The notes: a model not told the origin generated them from the letters alone. DNA of 64,000 bases from Variovorax sp. MHTC-1 (GCF_003984645.1 NZ_RWKI01000001.1:124001-188000); one strand, 5' to 3'; counted from the stretch's first letter, positions 17,735-27,769 are shown. Translations and numbers: made by a program.

Positions 17735-18007
17735 TCAGTTCGTCGGGGGAACGTAGCCCTGCGCGACGTCGGCGCCTTCGCCGAAGAAGTGCTTTTCCAT
17801 CTGGCGCGCCAGGTACTGGCGGGCACGGGCATCGGCCAGGTTCAGCCGGTTCTCGTTGACCAGCATGGTCTGCTGCTTGAGCCAGGCGGCCCAGGCCTCC
17901 TTGCTGACGTTCTCCCACAGGCGCTTGCCGAGTTCACCGGGGTAGGGCGGGAAATCGAGCCCCTCGGCCTCTTTGCCGAGCTTGATGCACTGGACCATGC
18001 GTGCCAT
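17735..18007 (-). CDS. yggX: Fe(2+)-trafficking protein YggX
   Basis: This 90-residue protein is the standard length for the YggX family, which protects labile iron-sulfur clusters from oxidative damage and is proposed to carry iron. It has the conserved start [20 protein letters not shown] with the single conserved Cys, then [16 protein letters not shown] and [12 protein letters not shown]. It is 15 bases upstream of mnmC and probably cotranscribed with it; divergent from the sulfate-binding protein gene at 18137. Confidence 0.96.
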   Translation of the reverse strand: MARMVQCIKLGKEAEGLDFPPYPGELGKRLWENVSKEAWAAWLKQQTMLVNENRLNLADARARQYLARQMEKHFFGEGADVAQGYVPPTN

Positions 18008-18136
18008 TTGGATTGCCTTCGTGTGGGTTGCTTAGTTGATTTCGCTATTTAGAACTGAGAACTCGGTCGTTCCAGTTTCCGTATGCGCTCTTCAGAATTC
18101 GCGGCTTCACTTCTATGCCCTCCTGAGCACAAGACC

Positions 18137-19165
18137 ATGAGCTTTCGCCGCGACTTTATCAAGCTTTCCCTCGGCGCCGCCGTTGCAGCCGGCATCGCCA
18201 TGACGGCATTGCCGTCGTTCGCGCAAAGCGTGACCTTGCTCAACGTGTCCTACGACCCGACGCGCGAGTTCTACGTCGACTACAACAAGGCCTTCGCCAA
18301 GTACTGGAAGGGCAAGACCGGCCAGGACGTGAGCATCAAGCAGTCGCATGGCGGCTCCGGCAAGCAGGCGCGCTCGATCATCGACGGCATCGACGCCGAC
18401 GTCGCCACGCTGGCGCTGGCCGGAGACACCGATGCGCTGGTCAGGCACGGCGGGCTGGTCAAGGCCGACTGGCAGAAGCGCCTGCCGCGCAACTCGGCGC
18501 CGTACACCTCGACCATCGTCTTCCTCGTGAAGAAGGGCAATCCCAAGGGCCTGAAGGACTGGGACGACCTGGCCAGGCCCGGCGTGCAGGTGATCACGCC
18601 CAACCCCAAGACCTCGGGCGGCGCGCGCTGGAACTACCTGGCCGCGTGGGAGTTCGCCAAGCGCAAATACGGCGGCGACGCCAAGGCCAGCGAGTTCGTC
18701 GGCAATCTCTACAAGAACGTGCCGGTGCTCGACACCGGCGCGCGCGGCTCGACCATCACCTTCGTGCAGCGCGGCGTGGGCGACGTGCTCCTGGCCTGGG
18801 AGAATGAAGCCTTCCTCGCGCTGAAGGAATTCGGCCCCGACAAGTTCGACCTCGTCGTGCCCTCCGCCAGCATCCTGGCCGAGCCGACGGTGACGGTGGT
18901 CGACAAGGTGGTCGACAAGAAGGGCACGCGCGCCGTGGCCGAGGAATACCTCAAGTATCTGTACTCCGACGAAGGGCAGGACATCGCCGGGCGCAACTAC
19001 TACCGCCCGACCTCCGACAAGGCCAAGGCCAAGTACGAGAAGCAGTTCCCCAAGCTCACGCTGTTCACCATCGACCAGGCCTTCGGCGGCTGGGCCAAGG
19101 CGGACAAGGAGCACTTCGCGGATGGCGGCTCCTTCGACCAGATCTACACCGCCAAGCAGAAATAG
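18137..19165 (+). CDS. sbp: Sulfate-binding periplasmic protein with a Tat-type signal
   Basis: This 342-residue solute-binding protein captures sulfate (or thiosulfate) for the CysTWA transporter. The signal peptide [18 protein letters not shown] fits the twin-arginine consensus (RRxF followed by a hydrophobic residue and Lys), with cleavage near SFAQ. The mature start [15 protein letters not shown] is the family hallmark, and [12 protein letters not shown] and [16 protein letters not shown] follow. The frame opens upstream at 18083, but the ATG at 18137 gives the signal peptide. It stands apart from the cysTWA genes, about 6 kb away, and shares its family with the second binding protein at 23341, which uses a Sec signal. 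Confidence 0.93.
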   Translation: MSFRRDFIKLSLGAAVAAGIAMTALPSFAQSVTLLNVSYDPTREFYVDYNKAFAKYWKGKTGQDVSIKQSHGGSGKQARSIIDGIDADVATLALAGDTDALVRHGGLVKADWQKRLPRNSAPYTSTIVFLVKKGNPKGLKDWDDLARPGVQVITPNPKTSGGARWNYLAAWEFAKRKYGGDAKASEFVGNLYKNVPVLDTGARGSTITFVQRGVGDVLLAWENEAFLALKEFGPDKFDLVVPSASILAEPTVTVVDKVVDKKGTRAVAEEYLKYLYSDEGQDIAGRNYYRPTSDKAKAKYEKQFPKLTLFTIDQAFGGWAKADKEHFADGGSFDQIYTAKQK

Positions 19166-19283
19166 ATGCGGTCGCGCTGATGAAGCCCACCGGGATCCCG
19201 ATCGCGAAGCCCTGAAGCGCTAAACCCTTCCGACGCCGCGATTGCTTCCGATGCCGCAACAATGCGGTAACAAGGAGCAAGCC

Positions 19284-20198
19284 ATGGCCGGATTCGATGT
19301 GAGTGAAATCGTCAGTGCGCTGCACGAGGCGCGCGACGAATGGCGCGATTCCCAGAAGCGTTCACGCGAGCCGGGCAGCCGTGAGTTTCCCTCGCGCGAC
19401 GCGCTGGCCGGCATCGTCGAATCGCTGAAGGGCGCACTGTTCCCGATGCGGCTCGGCCCGCCCGACCTGCGGCACGAGAGCGAGGACTTCTATGTCGGCC
19501 ACACGCTGGACTCGTCTCTGCAGTCGCTGTTGACGCAGGCCCGGCTGGAGCTGCGCTACAACGCGCGCCACCAGCCGCGCGATGCGGCCGAGATCGATGC
19601 GCAGGCGGAGGAGGCGGTGCGCGCCTTTGCCGCCGCGCTGCCCGGCATTCGCCGCCTGCTCGACGGCGACGTGCTCGCCGCCTACCAGGGCGACCCGGCG
19701 GCGCGCAGCGTCGACGAAGTCTTGCTGTGCTACCCGGGCATCCTGGCGATGATCCATCACCGCCTCGCGCACCAGCTCTACGACCTGGGCCTGCCGCTCT
19801 TGGCACGCATCGTGGCCGAGCTCGCGCATGCGCAGACCGGCATCGACATCCATCCGGGCGCGCAGATCGACGCCGGTTTCTTCATCGACCACGGCACCGG
19901 CGTCGTGATCGGCGAGACCACGGTGATCGGCAAGCGCGTGCGCCTCTACCAGGCCGTGACGCTGGGCGCCAAGCGTTTTCCGACCGATGTCGAAGGCAAC
20001 CTGCAGAAGGGCCTGCCGCGCCACCCCATCGTGGAAGACGACGTGGTGATCTATGCCGGCGCCACCATCCTCGGCCGGGTGAGGCTGGGCAAGGGCGCGA
20101 CTATCGGCGGCAACGTATGGATCATCGAGGACGTGCCGGCCGGTGCCAGCGTGACGCAGGCGAGCCTGCAGAACGCCCCGCATCACCGGTTGCCGTGA
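19284..20198 (+). CDS. cysE: Serine O-acetyltransferase, EpsC/CysE type
   Basis: This 304-residue enzyme acetylates L-serine with acetyl-CoA to O-acetylserine, the carbon acceptor for sulfide in cysteine synthesis. The N-terminal helical half is followed by a left-handed beta-helix of hexapeptide repeats (GIDIHPGAQIDAGFFIDHGT, VVIGETTVIGKRVRLYQ, GATILGRVRLGKGATIGGN). The His in FIDHGT is the expected catalytic residue. It is longer than enteric CysE and matches the EpsC subgroup. The ATG at 19284 follows a clear AAGGAG. It sits 118 bases after the sulfate-binding protein, so sulfate uptake and acceptor synthesis are linked. Confidence 0.93.
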   Translation: MAGFDVSEIVSALHEARDEWRDSQKRSREPGSREFPSRDALAGIVESLKGALFPMRLGPPDLRHESEDFYVGHTLDSSLQSLLTQARLELRYNARHQPRDAAEIDAQAEEAVRAFAAALPGIRRLLDGDVLAAYQGDPAARSVDEVLLCYPGILAMIHHRLAHQLYDLGLPLLARIVAELAHAQTGIDIHPGAQIDAGFFIDHGTGVVIGETTVIGKRVRLYQAVTLGAKRFPTDVEGNLQKGLPRHPIVEDDVVIYAGATILGRVRLGKGATIGGNVWIIEDVPAGASVTQASLQNAPHHRLP

Positions 20199-20278
20199 TT
20201 GGGCTTTTCTGGAAAAGGTCATAGGCGCTTCGCACAATAGGTGCCGCCTTTTCGTCAACCCGTTCAAAAGGAGTTTTC

Positions 20279-20830
20279 ATGGCCCAGACCCGAATCGCCG
20301 TCATCGTCGGCAGCCTGCGGAAGGATTCGTTCAACCGCAAGCTCGCACTCTCGATCGCGCAGCTTGCGCCCTCGGACTTCACGTTCGAACATCTGCGCAT
20401 CGACGACCTGCCGCTCTACAACCAAGACGACGACGGCAACCAGGCGCCCGCGGTCATGCGGCTCAAGTCGGAGATCGTCGCGTCGCAGGGACTCTTGTTC
20501 GTGACGCCGGAATACAACCGTTCGTTGCCCGGCGTGCTCAAGAACGCGATCGACAACGCCTCGCGGCCCTATGGCCAGAGCGCCTGGGCCGGCAAGCCTG
20601 CCGGCGTGATCGGCGTGTCGGTCGGCGCCATCGGCACCGCGGTCGCGCAGCAGCATCTGCGCAATGTGCTGGCCTACCTCGACGTGCCCACGCTGGGCCA
20701 GCCCGAGGCCTTCCTCCAGAACAAGGAAGGCCTGTTCGACGACAAGGGCCACATCGCCGACGGCAGCACCAAGAAGTTCCTGCAGGGCTGGGTCGACAAG
20801 TACGTGGCCTGGATCAAGAGCCACGCATAG
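20279..20830 (+). CDS. NADPH-dependent FMN reductase
   Basis: This 183-residue flavodoxin-like reductase belongs to the FMN_red/ChrR group, which reduces quinones, chromate or azo compounds with NAD(P)H. The FMN phosphate loop is GSLRKDSFNRKL near residues 11-22. The second flavin loop is TPEYNRSLPGVLKNAIDN near 75-92, a very conserved family segment. An AAGGAG ribosome site lies just before the ATG. It ends 11 bases from the end of the convergent azoreductase gene. It may supply reduced flavin for sulfur metabolism, but that is inference from location. Confidence 0.92.
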   Translation: MAQTRIAVIVGSLRKDSFNRKLALSIAQLAPSDFTFEHLRIDDLPLYNQDDDGNQAPAVMRLKSEIVASQGLLFVTPEYNRSLPGVLKNAIDNASRPYGQSAWAGKPAGVIGVSVGAIGTAVAQQHLRNVLAYLDVPTLGQPEAFLQNKEGLFDDKGHIADGSTKKFLQGWVDKYVAWIKSHA

Positions 20831-20841
20831 CCCGCGGTTCC

Positions 20842-21489
20842 TCAGGCGGCGAGGGTAGCGACGTCCTGATTGGCGGCTTCGCCGGTCACGGCGGAGATCT
20901 CTGCGCGGGCGGCACCGAGTGCGGCCGCCTTCGGCGCTTCGCCCATGGCCAGGCCTTCGGCGCGCACGAATCGCACGTCGGTGACGCCGAGGAAGCCGAG
21001 GACCACCTTCAGGTAGCTTTCCTGGTGCTCCATCGCCTGGCCGCCTTCGCTGGTCGAGTAGATGCCGCCGCGGGTGATCGCGACGATCACCGTCTTGCCG
21101 CCGGCCAGGCCCACGGGGCCCTTCTCGGTGTACTTGAAGGTGCGGCCGACTTGCGCGATGCGGTCGATCCATGCCTTGAGCTGGCTCGGGATCGAGAAGT
21201 TGTAGAACGGTGCGCCGATCACGACCACGTCGGCGGCGAGAAACTGGCTCACCAGCTTTTCGGAGACTGCGTTCTCGTTGCGCTGGCGTTCGGTGAATTC
21301 GGTGCCTGCCGGTGCCCGGAAGCCCAGCGAGTGGGCATCGAGGTGGCTGGGAGCGGAAACCGCCAGGTCCAGGTAGTCCACCTCGGTGCCCGCGTGATTG
21401 CTGCGCCACTCGGCCACCACTTCGGCCGTCAGCTGACGCGAGACGGAGTTGTCGCCCAGGACGCTGGAATCGATGTGCAGCAGTTTCAT
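20842..21489 (-). CDS. azoR: FMN-dependent NADH-azoreductase
   Basis: This 215-residue flavodoxin-fold enzyme reduces azo dyes and quinones by a two-electron mechanism using NADH. The FMN loop is [13 protein letters not shown] at the N-terminus, with [18 protein letters not shown] and TRGGIYS as the other conserved flavin-contact segments. It is divergent from a LysR regulator whose start is 136 bases away; LysR-azoR pairs of this kind usually respond to quinones or aromatics. A candidate promoter is at 21548-21576. Confidence 0.94.
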   Translation of the reverse strand: MKLLHIDSSVLGDNSVSRQLTAEVVAEWRSNHAGTEVDYLDLAVSAPSHLDAHSLGFRAPAGTEFTERQRNENAVSEKLVSQFLAADVVVIGAPFYNFSIPSQLKAWIDRIAQVGRTFKYTEKGPVGLAGGKTVIVAITRGGIYSTSEGGQAMEHQESYLKVVLGFLGVTDVRFVRAEGLAMGEAPKAAALGAARAEISAVTGEAANQDVATLAA

Positions 21490-21547
21490 GATCTATCGCT
21501 CTCTTTCGATGTTGGCGCCGGCACAGAAAGCGGTCGGCATGGGTGAT

Positions 21548-21576
21548 AGTCTATTTTTGAGTCGATTGATTGATAA
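21548..21576 (-). promoter_or_regulatory. Candidate azoR promoter
   Basis: On the minus strand TTATCA (21576-21571) and TAGACT (21553-21548) are 17 bases apart, leaving a leader of about 50 bases before azoR. It lies in the AT-rich part of the intergenic region next to the regulator dyad. Confidence 0.35.
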
Positions 21577-21594
21577 GGAGGCAAATTTCACACA

Positions 21595-21618
21595 GATTGT
21601 CCTGCTGGCAGGACAATC
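21595..21618. promoter_or_regulatory. Perfect 11-2-11 dyad overlapping the LysR ribosome site
   Basis: GATTGTCCTGC and GCAGGACAATC flank a TG spacer. The dyad ends six bases before the LysR ATG at 21625 and contains the AGGA most likely used as ribosome site. It is a strong candidate operator for the divergent LysR regulator, with autorepression expected, or an mRNA hairpin that masks translation. Confidence 0.6.
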
Positions 21619-21624
21619 GACGCC

Positions 21625-22539
21625 ATGCAAGATCTGAACGACATGGTTTTCTTTGCCGAAGTGGCAGAGCGCGGCGGTTTTGCGGCAGCCGGCCGCGCGC
21701 TGGGTATCCCGAAGTCGCGGCTGTCGCGGCGAGTGGCGGAGCTCGAAGCGCGGCTGGGCGTCCAGCTGCTGCAGCGCAGTACGCGGCAGCTCTCGCTCAC
21801 GCCGGCCGGCGAGCTCTATCTGCGGCACAGCATCGCCATGCGCGACGCGGCCGATGCGGCGGCGGAAGCGATCGCGCAGGTGCAGACCGAACCGCGCGGC
21901 GTAGTGCGCATCAGTTGCCCTATCACGCTGGCGCAAAGCGGCGTCGGCGTGCTGGTGTCGCAGTTCATGCTGCGCTATCCGGCGGTGCAGATCGAGATGC
22001 GCATCCTGAACCGGCCCGTCGACCTGATCGAGGAGGGCATCGACCTTGCCCTGCGCGTGCGGCCGGTCATCGAGGACAGCACGACGCTGGTGGCCAAGCG
22101 CTTCGCGAGCGCCCGGGGCGTGCTGGTGGCCAGCCCCGGCCAGCTCCGGCGCCAGGGTCCCGTGAATACGGTGGATGACTTGGCCCGCCTGGACACGGTC
22201 TCCCAGACCGCGGCCGGCGGGCGGGCCAGTTGGTGCCTGGAAGGCCCCGGCGGGGCGATGCACACGATGCAGCACACGCCGCGCTACCTGGCGGACGACC
22301 TGCTGACGCTGAAGTTCGCGGTGGTCGAAGGCGTCGGCGCCAGCATGCTGCCCGACTACATGTGCAAGGAAGATCTGGAAGCGGGCCGCTTGGTCGAGGT
22401 GCTGCCCGGCTGGGGGCCGCCGCCGGGCATCCTGCATGCGGTGTTTCCGTCACGCCGCGCACTGGTGCCGGCGATTCGCCACTTGATCGACTTCCTTGCC
22501 GAGCACATCGGCGCCGGCGGCTTCAGGCTCACGGTCTGA
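21625..22539 (+). CDS. LysR-type regulator divergent from azoR
   Basis: This 304-residue LysR protein has the helix-turn-helix in residues 15-60 (GFAAAGRALGIPKSRLSRRV) and the effector-binding domain after residue 90. The sequence GRALGIPKSRLSRRVAELE is typical of the group that controls divergent oxidoreductases. The target is presumably azoR. The upstream dyad at 21595-21618 is probably its own operator. Its stop is followed by about 100 bases of promoter-like DNA and the peroxiredoxin remnant. Confidence 0.9.
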   Translation: MQDLNDMVFFAEVAERGGFAAAGRALGIPKSRLSRRVAELEARLGVQLLQRSTRQLSLTPAGELYLRHSIAMRDAADAAAEAIAQVQTEPRGVVRISCPITLAQSGVGVLVSQFMLRYPAVQIEMRILNRPVDLIEEGIDLALRVRPVIEDSTTLVAKRFASARGVLVASPGQLRRQGPVNTVDDLARLDTVSQTAAGGRASWCLEGPGGAMHTMQHTPRYLADDLLTLKFAVVEGVGASMLPDYMCKEDLEAGRLVEVLPGWGPPPGILHAVFPSRRALVPAIRHLIDFLAEHIGAGGFRLTV

Positions 22540-22586
22540 GAAGGCCTTATTCGCTAAACGCCATATCGAAACAAGTAGATATTCGT

Positions 22587-22614
22587 TTGTCATCGAAGCG
22601 ATGCTTTGCAGAAT
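22587..22614 (+). promoter_or_regulatory. Candidate promoter of the peroxiredoxin remnant and sulfate transport genes
   Basis: TTGTCA (22587-22592) and CAGAAT (22609-22614) are 16 bases apart, 27 bases before the remnant ATG. The AT-rich stretch before it (22547-22586) contains TTATTCG, a word also present in the second palindrome upstream of cysI (4364-4370), hinting at shared sulfur control. Downstream genes up to dsbB overlap or abut, so this could be their main promoter. Confidence 0.3.
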
Positions 22615-22641
22615 CGGCGCTCCTTCATCCACGGAACGACC

Positions 22642-22764
22642 ATGGCAACCCTGCGGCTAGGCGATACGGCCCCCGACTTCACGCAAGACTTGAGCGAAGG
22701 ACCGATCGACTTCCACCTGTGCCGTGCGGCTCTACCTGCGCCTGAGCCGCAGCCCAACAGATAA
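22642..22764 (+). pseudogene. Internally deleted 1-Cys peroxiredoxin
   Basis: The ATG at 22642 opens a frame whose first 25 residues (MATLRLGDTAPDFTQD..., then PIDFH) match the N-terminus of 1-Cys (Prx6-type) peroxiredoxins. The central part, including the active site PADFTPVC expected near residue 40-48, is absent. After a short junction the DNA resumes with codons for YLRLS in one frame and PQPNR-stop in the next, which together match the usual C-terminal end (YLR.. PQPNK). So about 165 codons are missing and one base is lost near 22749. The peptide is 40 residues with no catalytic Cys. The homology is from family memory, not a search. Confidence 0.6.
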
Positions 22765-22771
22765 AGCTCTC

Positions 22772-23344
22772 GTGACGAAGCCGACCATCGTCATCGTTCC
22801 AGGCTGGCGCGACTCCGGCCCCGGCCACTGGCAGAGCCTGTGGGCGGAGCGCATGCAGGGCGCGGTGCGAGTGCTGCAGGACGGCTGGGCGACGCCGAAG
22901 CGCAGCGCCTGGGTCGCAGCGCTCGAGAAGCTCGTGCTGGAAAGCCCGGGCCCTGTGGTGATCGTCGCGCACAGCTTGGGCTGCATCACGACCACGCACC
23001 TGCGCGAGGCGGCCGCCGCACGCATCCGCGGCGCGCTGCTGGTGGCGCCGGCCGACCCCGAGCGCCGCGCGGTGCTGTCGGATTTCGCGCCGGTGCCCTA
23101 TGCGAGGCTGCCGTACCGCAGCATCCTGGTGGCCAGCAGCAACGACCCCTATTGCCCGGCGCGCCTGGCCGGCGCCTATGCCCGTGCCTGGGGCAGCGAA
23201 TTCGTTCGCATGCAGAATGCCGGCCACATCAACATCGATTCGGGGCATGGCGATTGGCCTTTGGGCCTGGCTCTGCTCCAATCGCTGACCGACGAGCCCG
23301 CGGCCCTGATGGCCGGCCGTCCCCCACTCGAAGCCAGACCATGA
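22772..23344 (+). CDS. RBBP9/YdeN-type serine hydrolase (alpha/beta fold)
   Basis: This 190-residue alpha/beta hydrolase belongs to the RBBP9/YdeN family. It starts with [18 protein letters not shown], the family hallmark with the oxyanion loop. The nucleophile Ser is in [15 protein letters not shown], an Asp is in ASSNDPYC, and the catalytic His is in [17 protein letters not shown]. The best start is the GTG at 22772, since longer frames run into the peroxiredoxin remnant. Its TGA overlaps the ATG of the sulfate-binding protein (ATGA), so it is translated with the transport operon. Function in sulfur uptake is unknown. Confidence 0.85.
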   Translation: MTKPTIVIVPGWRDSGPGHWQSLWAERMQGAVRVLQDGWATPKRSAWVAALEKLVLESPGPVVIVAHSLGCITTTHLREAAAARIRGALLVAPADPERRAVLSDFAPVPYARLPYRSILVASSNDPYCPARLAGAYARAWGSEFVRMQNAGHINIDSGHGDWPLGLALLQSLTDEPAALMAGRPPLEARP

Positions 23345-24342
23345 CCTCCAGAACCATCAAGACGATCCTCGGCGCCTTGGCGCTCGCCGCCGCCGGCGCG
23401 GCCTCTGCCCAGACCCTGCTCAACGTGTCCTACGACGTGGCGCGCGAGTTCTACAAGGACTACAACGCCGCCTTCGTGGCGAACTACAAGAAGACCACGG
23501 GCAAGGAGATCAAGATCGACCAGTCGCACGCCGGCTCCAGCGCCCAGGCGCGCGCCGTGGCCGACGGGCTGGAGGCCGACGTGGTGACGATGAACACCAC
23601 CACCGACATCGAGTTCCTCGCCAACACCGGCGTGGTCGCCAAGGATTGGGCCAAGCGCTTTCCGAACAACGCAGCGCCCACCACCTCGACCATGCTGTTC
23701 CTGACGCGCAACGGCAACCCGAAGGGCATCAAGGACTGGGAAGACCTGGTCAAGCCGGGCATTCAGGTCGTGATCGTGAACCCCAAGACCGGTGGCAACG
23801 GCCGCTATGCCTACCTGGCCGCATGGGGTTACGTGAAGAAGAAGGGTGGCAGCGATGCGCAGGCGGCCGAGTTCGTCGGCAAGCTGTTCAAGAACGTGCC
23901 CATCCTCGCGCGCGGCGGCCGCGATGCGACCACCGCCTTCCTGCAGCGCAACATCGGCGACGTGCTGATCACATTCGAATCGGAAGTGGTCTCCATCGAC
24001 CGCGAGTTCGGCGCCGGCAAGGTCGACGCGGTGTATCCCTCGATCAGCATCCTGGCCGAGAACCCGGTGGCCGTGGTCGAGCGCACGGTTGCGAAGAAGG
24101 GCACCGGCGAACTCGCCAAGGCCTACCTCGACTATCTCTATTCCGACGAAGCGCAGGAGATCGCGGCCAAGCACGCGCTGCGTCCGCGCTCCGAGGCGGT
24201 GCTCAAGAAGCATGCAGCGATCTTCAAGCCGCTGCAGCTCTTCACCGTGCAGGAGCTGTTCGGCAGCCTCGGCGAAGCGCAGAAGGTGCACTTCAACGAC
24301 GGCGGGCAGTTCGACAAGCTCTATACGCCCGGCGGGAAGTAA
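23341..24342 (+). CDS. sbp: Sulfate-binding periplasmic protein, Sec type
   Basis: This 333-residue solute-binding protein has a Sec signal ([16 protein letters not shown]) and the mature start [18 protein letters not shown]. Conserved segments [30 protein letters not shown] and [12 protein letters not shown] identify it as the sulfate/thiosulfate family. It overlaps the hydrolase gene by ATGA, and its TAA abuts the cysT ATG with no gap, so it is the dedicated binding protein of this transporter. It is a paralogue of the Tat-type protein at 18137, so the cell has two sulfate receptors for one visible permease. Confidence 0.94.
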   Translation: MTSRTIKTILGALALAAAGAASAQTLLNVSYDVAREFYKDYNAAFVANYKKTTGKEIKIDQSHAGSSAQARAVADGLEADVVTMNTTTDIEFLANTGVVAKDWAKRFPNNAAPTTSTMLFLTRNGNPKGIKDWEDLVKPGIQVVIVNPKTGGNGRYAYLAAWGYVKKKGGSDAQAAEFVGKLFKNVPILARGGRDATTAFLQRNIGDVLITFESEVVSIDREFGAGKVDAVYPSISILAENPVAVVERTVAKKGTGELAKAYLDYLYSDEAQEIAAKHALRPRSEAVLKKHAAIFKPLQLFTVQELFGSLGEAQKVHFNDGGQFDKLYTPGGK

Positions 24343-25233
24343 ATGAGCGGTGCGATGACCTCGGCGCTGCCGTCCGCGGCGGCGCCGGCTGCACGTGCGG
24401 GCAACACGGGCGCCTCCCGGCGCGTGTTGCCCGGCTTTCACATCACGCTCGGCTTCTCGATCCTGTACCTGAGCCTGATCGTGCTGATCCCGCTGTCGGC
24501 GCTGGTCTTCAAGACCTTCACGCTGAGCTGGGAGCAGTTCTGGGTGGCGGTGACCGCGCCGCGCGTGATGGCCTCGTACCGCCTGACCTTCGGCGCTTCG
24601 CTGATCGCCGCGCTGGTCAACCTGGTGTTCGGCCTGCTCGTGGCCTGGGTGCTGGTGCGCTACAAGTTTCCCGGCAAGCGCATCGTCGATGCGCTCGTCG
24701 ACCTGCCGTTCGCGCTGCCCACGGCCGTCGCCGGGATCTCGCTGACCGCGCTGCTGGCCGGCAACGGATGGATCGGCCAGTTCCTCGAGCCGCTGGGCAT
24801 CAAGCTGGCCTTCACGCCGGCCGGCGTGGTGATCGCGCTGATCTTCATCGGCCTGCCTTTCGTGGTGCGCACGGTGCAGCCGGTGCTCGAAGACACCGAA
24901 AAGGAACTCGAAGAAGCCGCGACCAGCCTCGGCGCGACGCGGCTGCAGACCTTCACCAAGGTGATCCTGCCTTCGATCACGCCGGCGCTGCTGACCGGCT
25001 TCGCCATGGCCTTCGCGCGCGCGATCGGCGAGTACGGCTCGGTGATCTTCATCGCCGGCAACATGCCGATGATTTCCGAGATCACGCCGCTGATCATCAT
25101 CGGCAAGCTGGAGCAGTACGACTTCGCGGGGGCCACGGCCGTCGCGCTGGTGATGCTGGTCATTTCGTTCCTGCTGCTGCTGGTCATCAATGGCCTGCAG
25201 GCCTGGCAACGGCGCAGGGGAGCATCTGTATGA
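24343..25233 (+). CDS. cysT: Sulfate ABC transporter permease CysT
   Basis: This 296-residue permease has six hydrophobic segments and the cytoplasmic EAA loop [20 protein letters not shown] that docks to CysA. It begins directly after the sulfate-binding protein stop and ends with a four-base ATGA overlap into cysW. Together with CysW it forms the membrane channel for sulfate and thiosulfate import. Confidence 0.95.
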   Translation: MSGAMTSALPSAAAPAARAGNTGASRRVLPGFHITLGFSILYLSLIVLIPLSALVFKTFTLSWEQFWVAVTAPRVMASYRLTFGASLIAALVNLVFGLLVAWVLVRYKFPGKRIVDALVDLPFALPTAVAGISLTALLAGNGWIGQFLEPLGIKLAFTPAGVVIALIFIGLPFVVRTVQPVLEDTEKELEEAATSLGATRLQTFTKVILPSITPALLTGFAMAFARAIGEYGSVIFIAGNMPMISEITPLIIIGKLEQYDFAGATAVALVMLVISFLLLLVINGLQAWQRRRGASV

Positions 25234-26132
25234 ATGCGCCTTCGAGAACGATTCGCCGCGCGCAGGCCGGCACCACCGAGTCGGCTTGGGTGCGCTGGAC
25301 CCTGATCGGCCTGGCGCTGAGTTTCATGTTCCTGTTCCTCGTGCTGCCGCTTGCCGCAGTGGCGACCGAGGCGCTGCGCAAGGGCGTCGAAGCCTACGTC
25401 GAAGCCCTCAAGGAGCCCGATGCCTGGAGCGCGATCCGCCTCACGCTCATCACAGCCGCGATCGCGGTTCCGATGAACCTGGTGTTCGGCGTGGCGGCTG
25501 CATGGGCCATCGCCAAGTTCGAGTTCCGCGGCAAGGCCTTTTTGACCACGCTGGTCGATCTGCCCTTTGCGGTGTCGCCGGTGGTGGCCGGCCTGATCTA
25601 CGTGCTGGTGTTCGGCGCGCAGGGTTGGCTCGGGCCCTGGCTCGCGGCCAACGACATCAAGATCATCTTCGCGGTGCCCGGCATCGTGCTGGCCACCGTG
25701 TTCGTGACCTTTCCCTTCATCGCGCGCGAGCTGATTCCTCTGATGCAGGCGCAGGGTACGGAGGAAGAGCAGGCCGCCATCGTGCTCGGCGCGACGGGTT
25801 GGCAGACCTTCTGGCGCGTGACGCTGCCCAACATCAAGTGGGGCCTGCTTTACGGCGTGATCCTCTGCAACGCGCGCGCCATGGGCGAGTTCGGCGCGGT
25901 GTCGGTGGTGTCGGGCCACATCCGCGGCCAGACCAACACCATGCCGCTGCATGTCGAAGTGCTCTACAACGAGTACCAGTCGGTCGCCGCCTTCGCGGTG
26001 GCCTCGCTCTTGGCCATCCTGGCGCTGGTCACGCTGGTGATCAAGTCGGTCATCGAATGGCGCCACGAACGCGAAATGAAGGCCATCGCCGAACTGCCGC
26101 CGGAGCGGCCGCAAGCCGCCGTCGCGGCCTGA
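25230..26132 (+). CDS. cysW: Sulfate ABC transporter permease CysW
   Basis: This 300-residue partner permease has six hydrophobic segments and the EAA-type loop [20 protein letters not shown]. The conserved C-terminal region [19 protein letters not shown] separates CysW from CysT. It starts within an ATGA overlap with cysT, and cysA follows after 12 bases with a ribosome site (GAGGAGA). A hydrophilic N-terminal extension of about 25 residues precedes the first span. Confidence 0.95.
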   Translation: MNAPSRTIRRAQAGTTESAWVRWTLIGLALSFMFLFLVLPLAAVATEALRKGVEAYVEALKEPDAWSAIRLTLITAAIAVPMNLVFGVAAAWAIAKFEFRGKAFLTTLVDLPFAVSPVVAGLIYVLVFGAQGWLGPWLAANDIKIIFAVPGIVLATVFVTFPFIARELIPLMQAQGTEEEQAAIVLGATGWQTFWRVTLPNIKWGLLYGVILCNARAMGEFGAVSVVSGHIRGQTNTMPLHVEVLYNEYQSVAAFAVASLLAILALVTLVIKSVIEWRHEREMKAIAELPPERPQAAVAA

Positions 26133-26144
26133 GGAGAACAGATC

Positions 26145-27239
26145 ATGAGCATTGATATCCGCAACGTCAGCAAGCGCTTCGGCGACTTCCACGCCCTGCG
26201 CGACGTGAGCCTCGACGTCGATTCGGGCGAACTGGTCGCGCTGCTGGGCCCTTCGGGCTGCGGCAAGACCACCTTGCTGCGCATCATCGCGGGGCTGGAG
26301 ACCGCCGATACCGGCAGCATCCTGTTTGCCGGCGAGGACACGACGGACGTGCATGTGCGCGAGCGCCAGGTCGGCTTCGTGTTCCAGCACTATGCGCTGT
26401 TCCGCCACATGACGGTGTTCGAGAACGTGGCCTTCGGCCTGCGGGTCAAGCCGCGCGGACTGCGCCCCAGCGAAACCCAGATCAAAACCAAGGTGCACGA
26501 CCTGCTCAAGCTGGTCCAGCTCGACTGGCTGGCCGACCGCTATCCGTCGCAGCTCTCGGGCGGCCAGCGCCAGCGCATCGCGCTGGCCCGCGCGCTCGCG
26601 GTGGAGCCCAAGGTGCTGCTGCTCGACGAACCCTTCGGCGCGCTCGACGCCAAGGTGCGCAAGGAGCTGCGCCGCTGGCTGCGCCGGCTGCACGACGAGC
26701 TGCACGTCACCAGCATCTTCGTCACCCACGACCAGGAGGAAGCGCTCGAAGTGGCTGATCGCGTGGTGCTGATGAACAGCGGCCGCGTCGAGCAGGTCGG
26801 GTCGCCGCAGGACGTGTGGGATCACCCGGCCAGCCCCTTCGTCTACGGCTTTCTCGGCGACGTCAACCTGTTCCATGGCCGCGCGCACGAGGGCGAGGTG
26901 CATGTCGAAGGCCTGCGCATCGATTCGCCCGAGCACCGCGAGCTGCGCAACGGCAAGGCGCTGGCCTATGTGCGGCCGCACGACCTCGACATCGAGCGCT
27001 ATACCCCGGGCGCCACCGGCATCGTCGCGACCTTGAGCCGCGCCATCGTGGTCGGGCCGATCGCGCGGCTGGAACTCGAACCGGTGGAATCGAATCCAGA
27101 CAATCCTGGCTCCGGAACCATCATCGAGGCGCAACTCCCCGCGCAACAGTTCCGGGACCTGGCGCTGGCGGAAGGCGACACCGTCGTCGCCAGGCCGCGC
27201 AAGGCCAGGGTTTTTGTCGAAGATTGGGTTTCTCCGTGA
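26145..27239 (+). CDS. cysA: Sulfate ABC transporter ATP-binding protein CysA
   Basis: This 364-residue ATPase powers CysTW. The Walker A loop GPSGCGKTT is at about residues 35-43, the Q-loop at FVFQHYALF, the signature [16 protein letters not shown], and Walker [15 protein letters not shown]-terminal TOBE-like regulatory domain follows from about residue 240. Its TGA lies inside the GTGA that starts dsbB, so dsbB is coupled to the transporter operon. Confidence 0.96.
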   Translation: MSIDIRNVSKRFGDFHALRDVSLDVDSGELVALLGPSGCGKTTLLRIIAGLETADTGSILFAGEDTTDVHVRERQVGFVFQHYALFRHMTVFENVAFGLRVKPRGLRPSETQIKTKVHDLLKLVQLDWLADRYPSQLSGGQRQRIALARALAVEPKVLLLDEPFGALDAKVRKELRRWLRRLHDELHVTSIFVTHDQEEALEVADRVVLMNSGRVEQVGSPQDVWDHPASPFVYGFLGDVNLFHGRAHEGEVHVEGLRIDSPEHRELRNGKALAYVRPHDLDIERYTPGATGIVATLSRAIVVGPIARLELEPVESNPDNPGSGTIIEAQLPAQQFRDLALAEGDTVVARPRKARVFVEDWVSP

Positions 27240-27769
27240 TCGATTGGTATTTCGGCGCACCGCGCCGCGCTCTCGCGCTGATCTGCGCCGCCTGCGTGGC
27301 GATGCTCGCCTTCGGGCTCTATCTGCAGCATGTGGTCGGCCTCGAGCCGTGCCCGATGTGCATCGTGCAGCGCTATGCGCTGGCGCTGGTGGCGGTCTTT
27401 GCCGGGCTGGCGGCGGCCAGCCGCAACCGGGGCCTGCAGCTCACGGGCGCACTGCTGGCCCTGGTGATGGCGGTCGGCGGCGCCTACACGGCCGCGCGCC
27501 AGAGCTGGCTGCAGTGGAATCCGCCGGAGGTCGTGTCCTGCGGCCGCGACCTCTACGGGATGATCGAGACCTTCCCGCTCAAGCGCGCGCTGCCGATGAT
27601 CTTTCGCGGCGGCGGCGACTGCACGCAGATCGACTGGACCTTCCTCGGCCTGTCGATCGCGAACTGGTCATTCATCGCGTTCACGGTCTTCGGGTTGTTG
27701 CTGCTGGTGCTGCTGCTTCGCCGAACAGGTCAGAGCGGTCAGAGCGGCAGGGTGTCGAAGGCCGCGTAA
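27236..27769 (+). CDS. dsbB: Disulfide bond formation protein DsbB
   Basis: This 177-residue quinone reductase reoxidises periplasmic DsbA. It has four hydrophobic segments, the active pair Cys39-x-x-Cys42 (CPMC) after the first span, and the second periplasmic pair Cys102 and Cys129. The GTG start at 27236 overlaps the cysA stop. Its last 31 bases overlap the convergent ParA-like gene. Linking disulfide formation to sulfate uptake makes physiological sense for cysteine supply, although the coupling may be incidental. Confidence 0.94.
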   Translation: MIDWYFGAPRRALALICAACVAMLAFGLYLQHVVGLEPCPMCIVQRYALALVAVFAGLAAASRNRGLQLTGALLALVMAVGGAYTAARQSWLQWNPPEVVSCGRDLYGMIETFPLKRALPMIFRGGGDCTQIDWTFLGLSIANWSFIAFTVFGLLLLVLLLRRTGQSGQSGRVSKAA

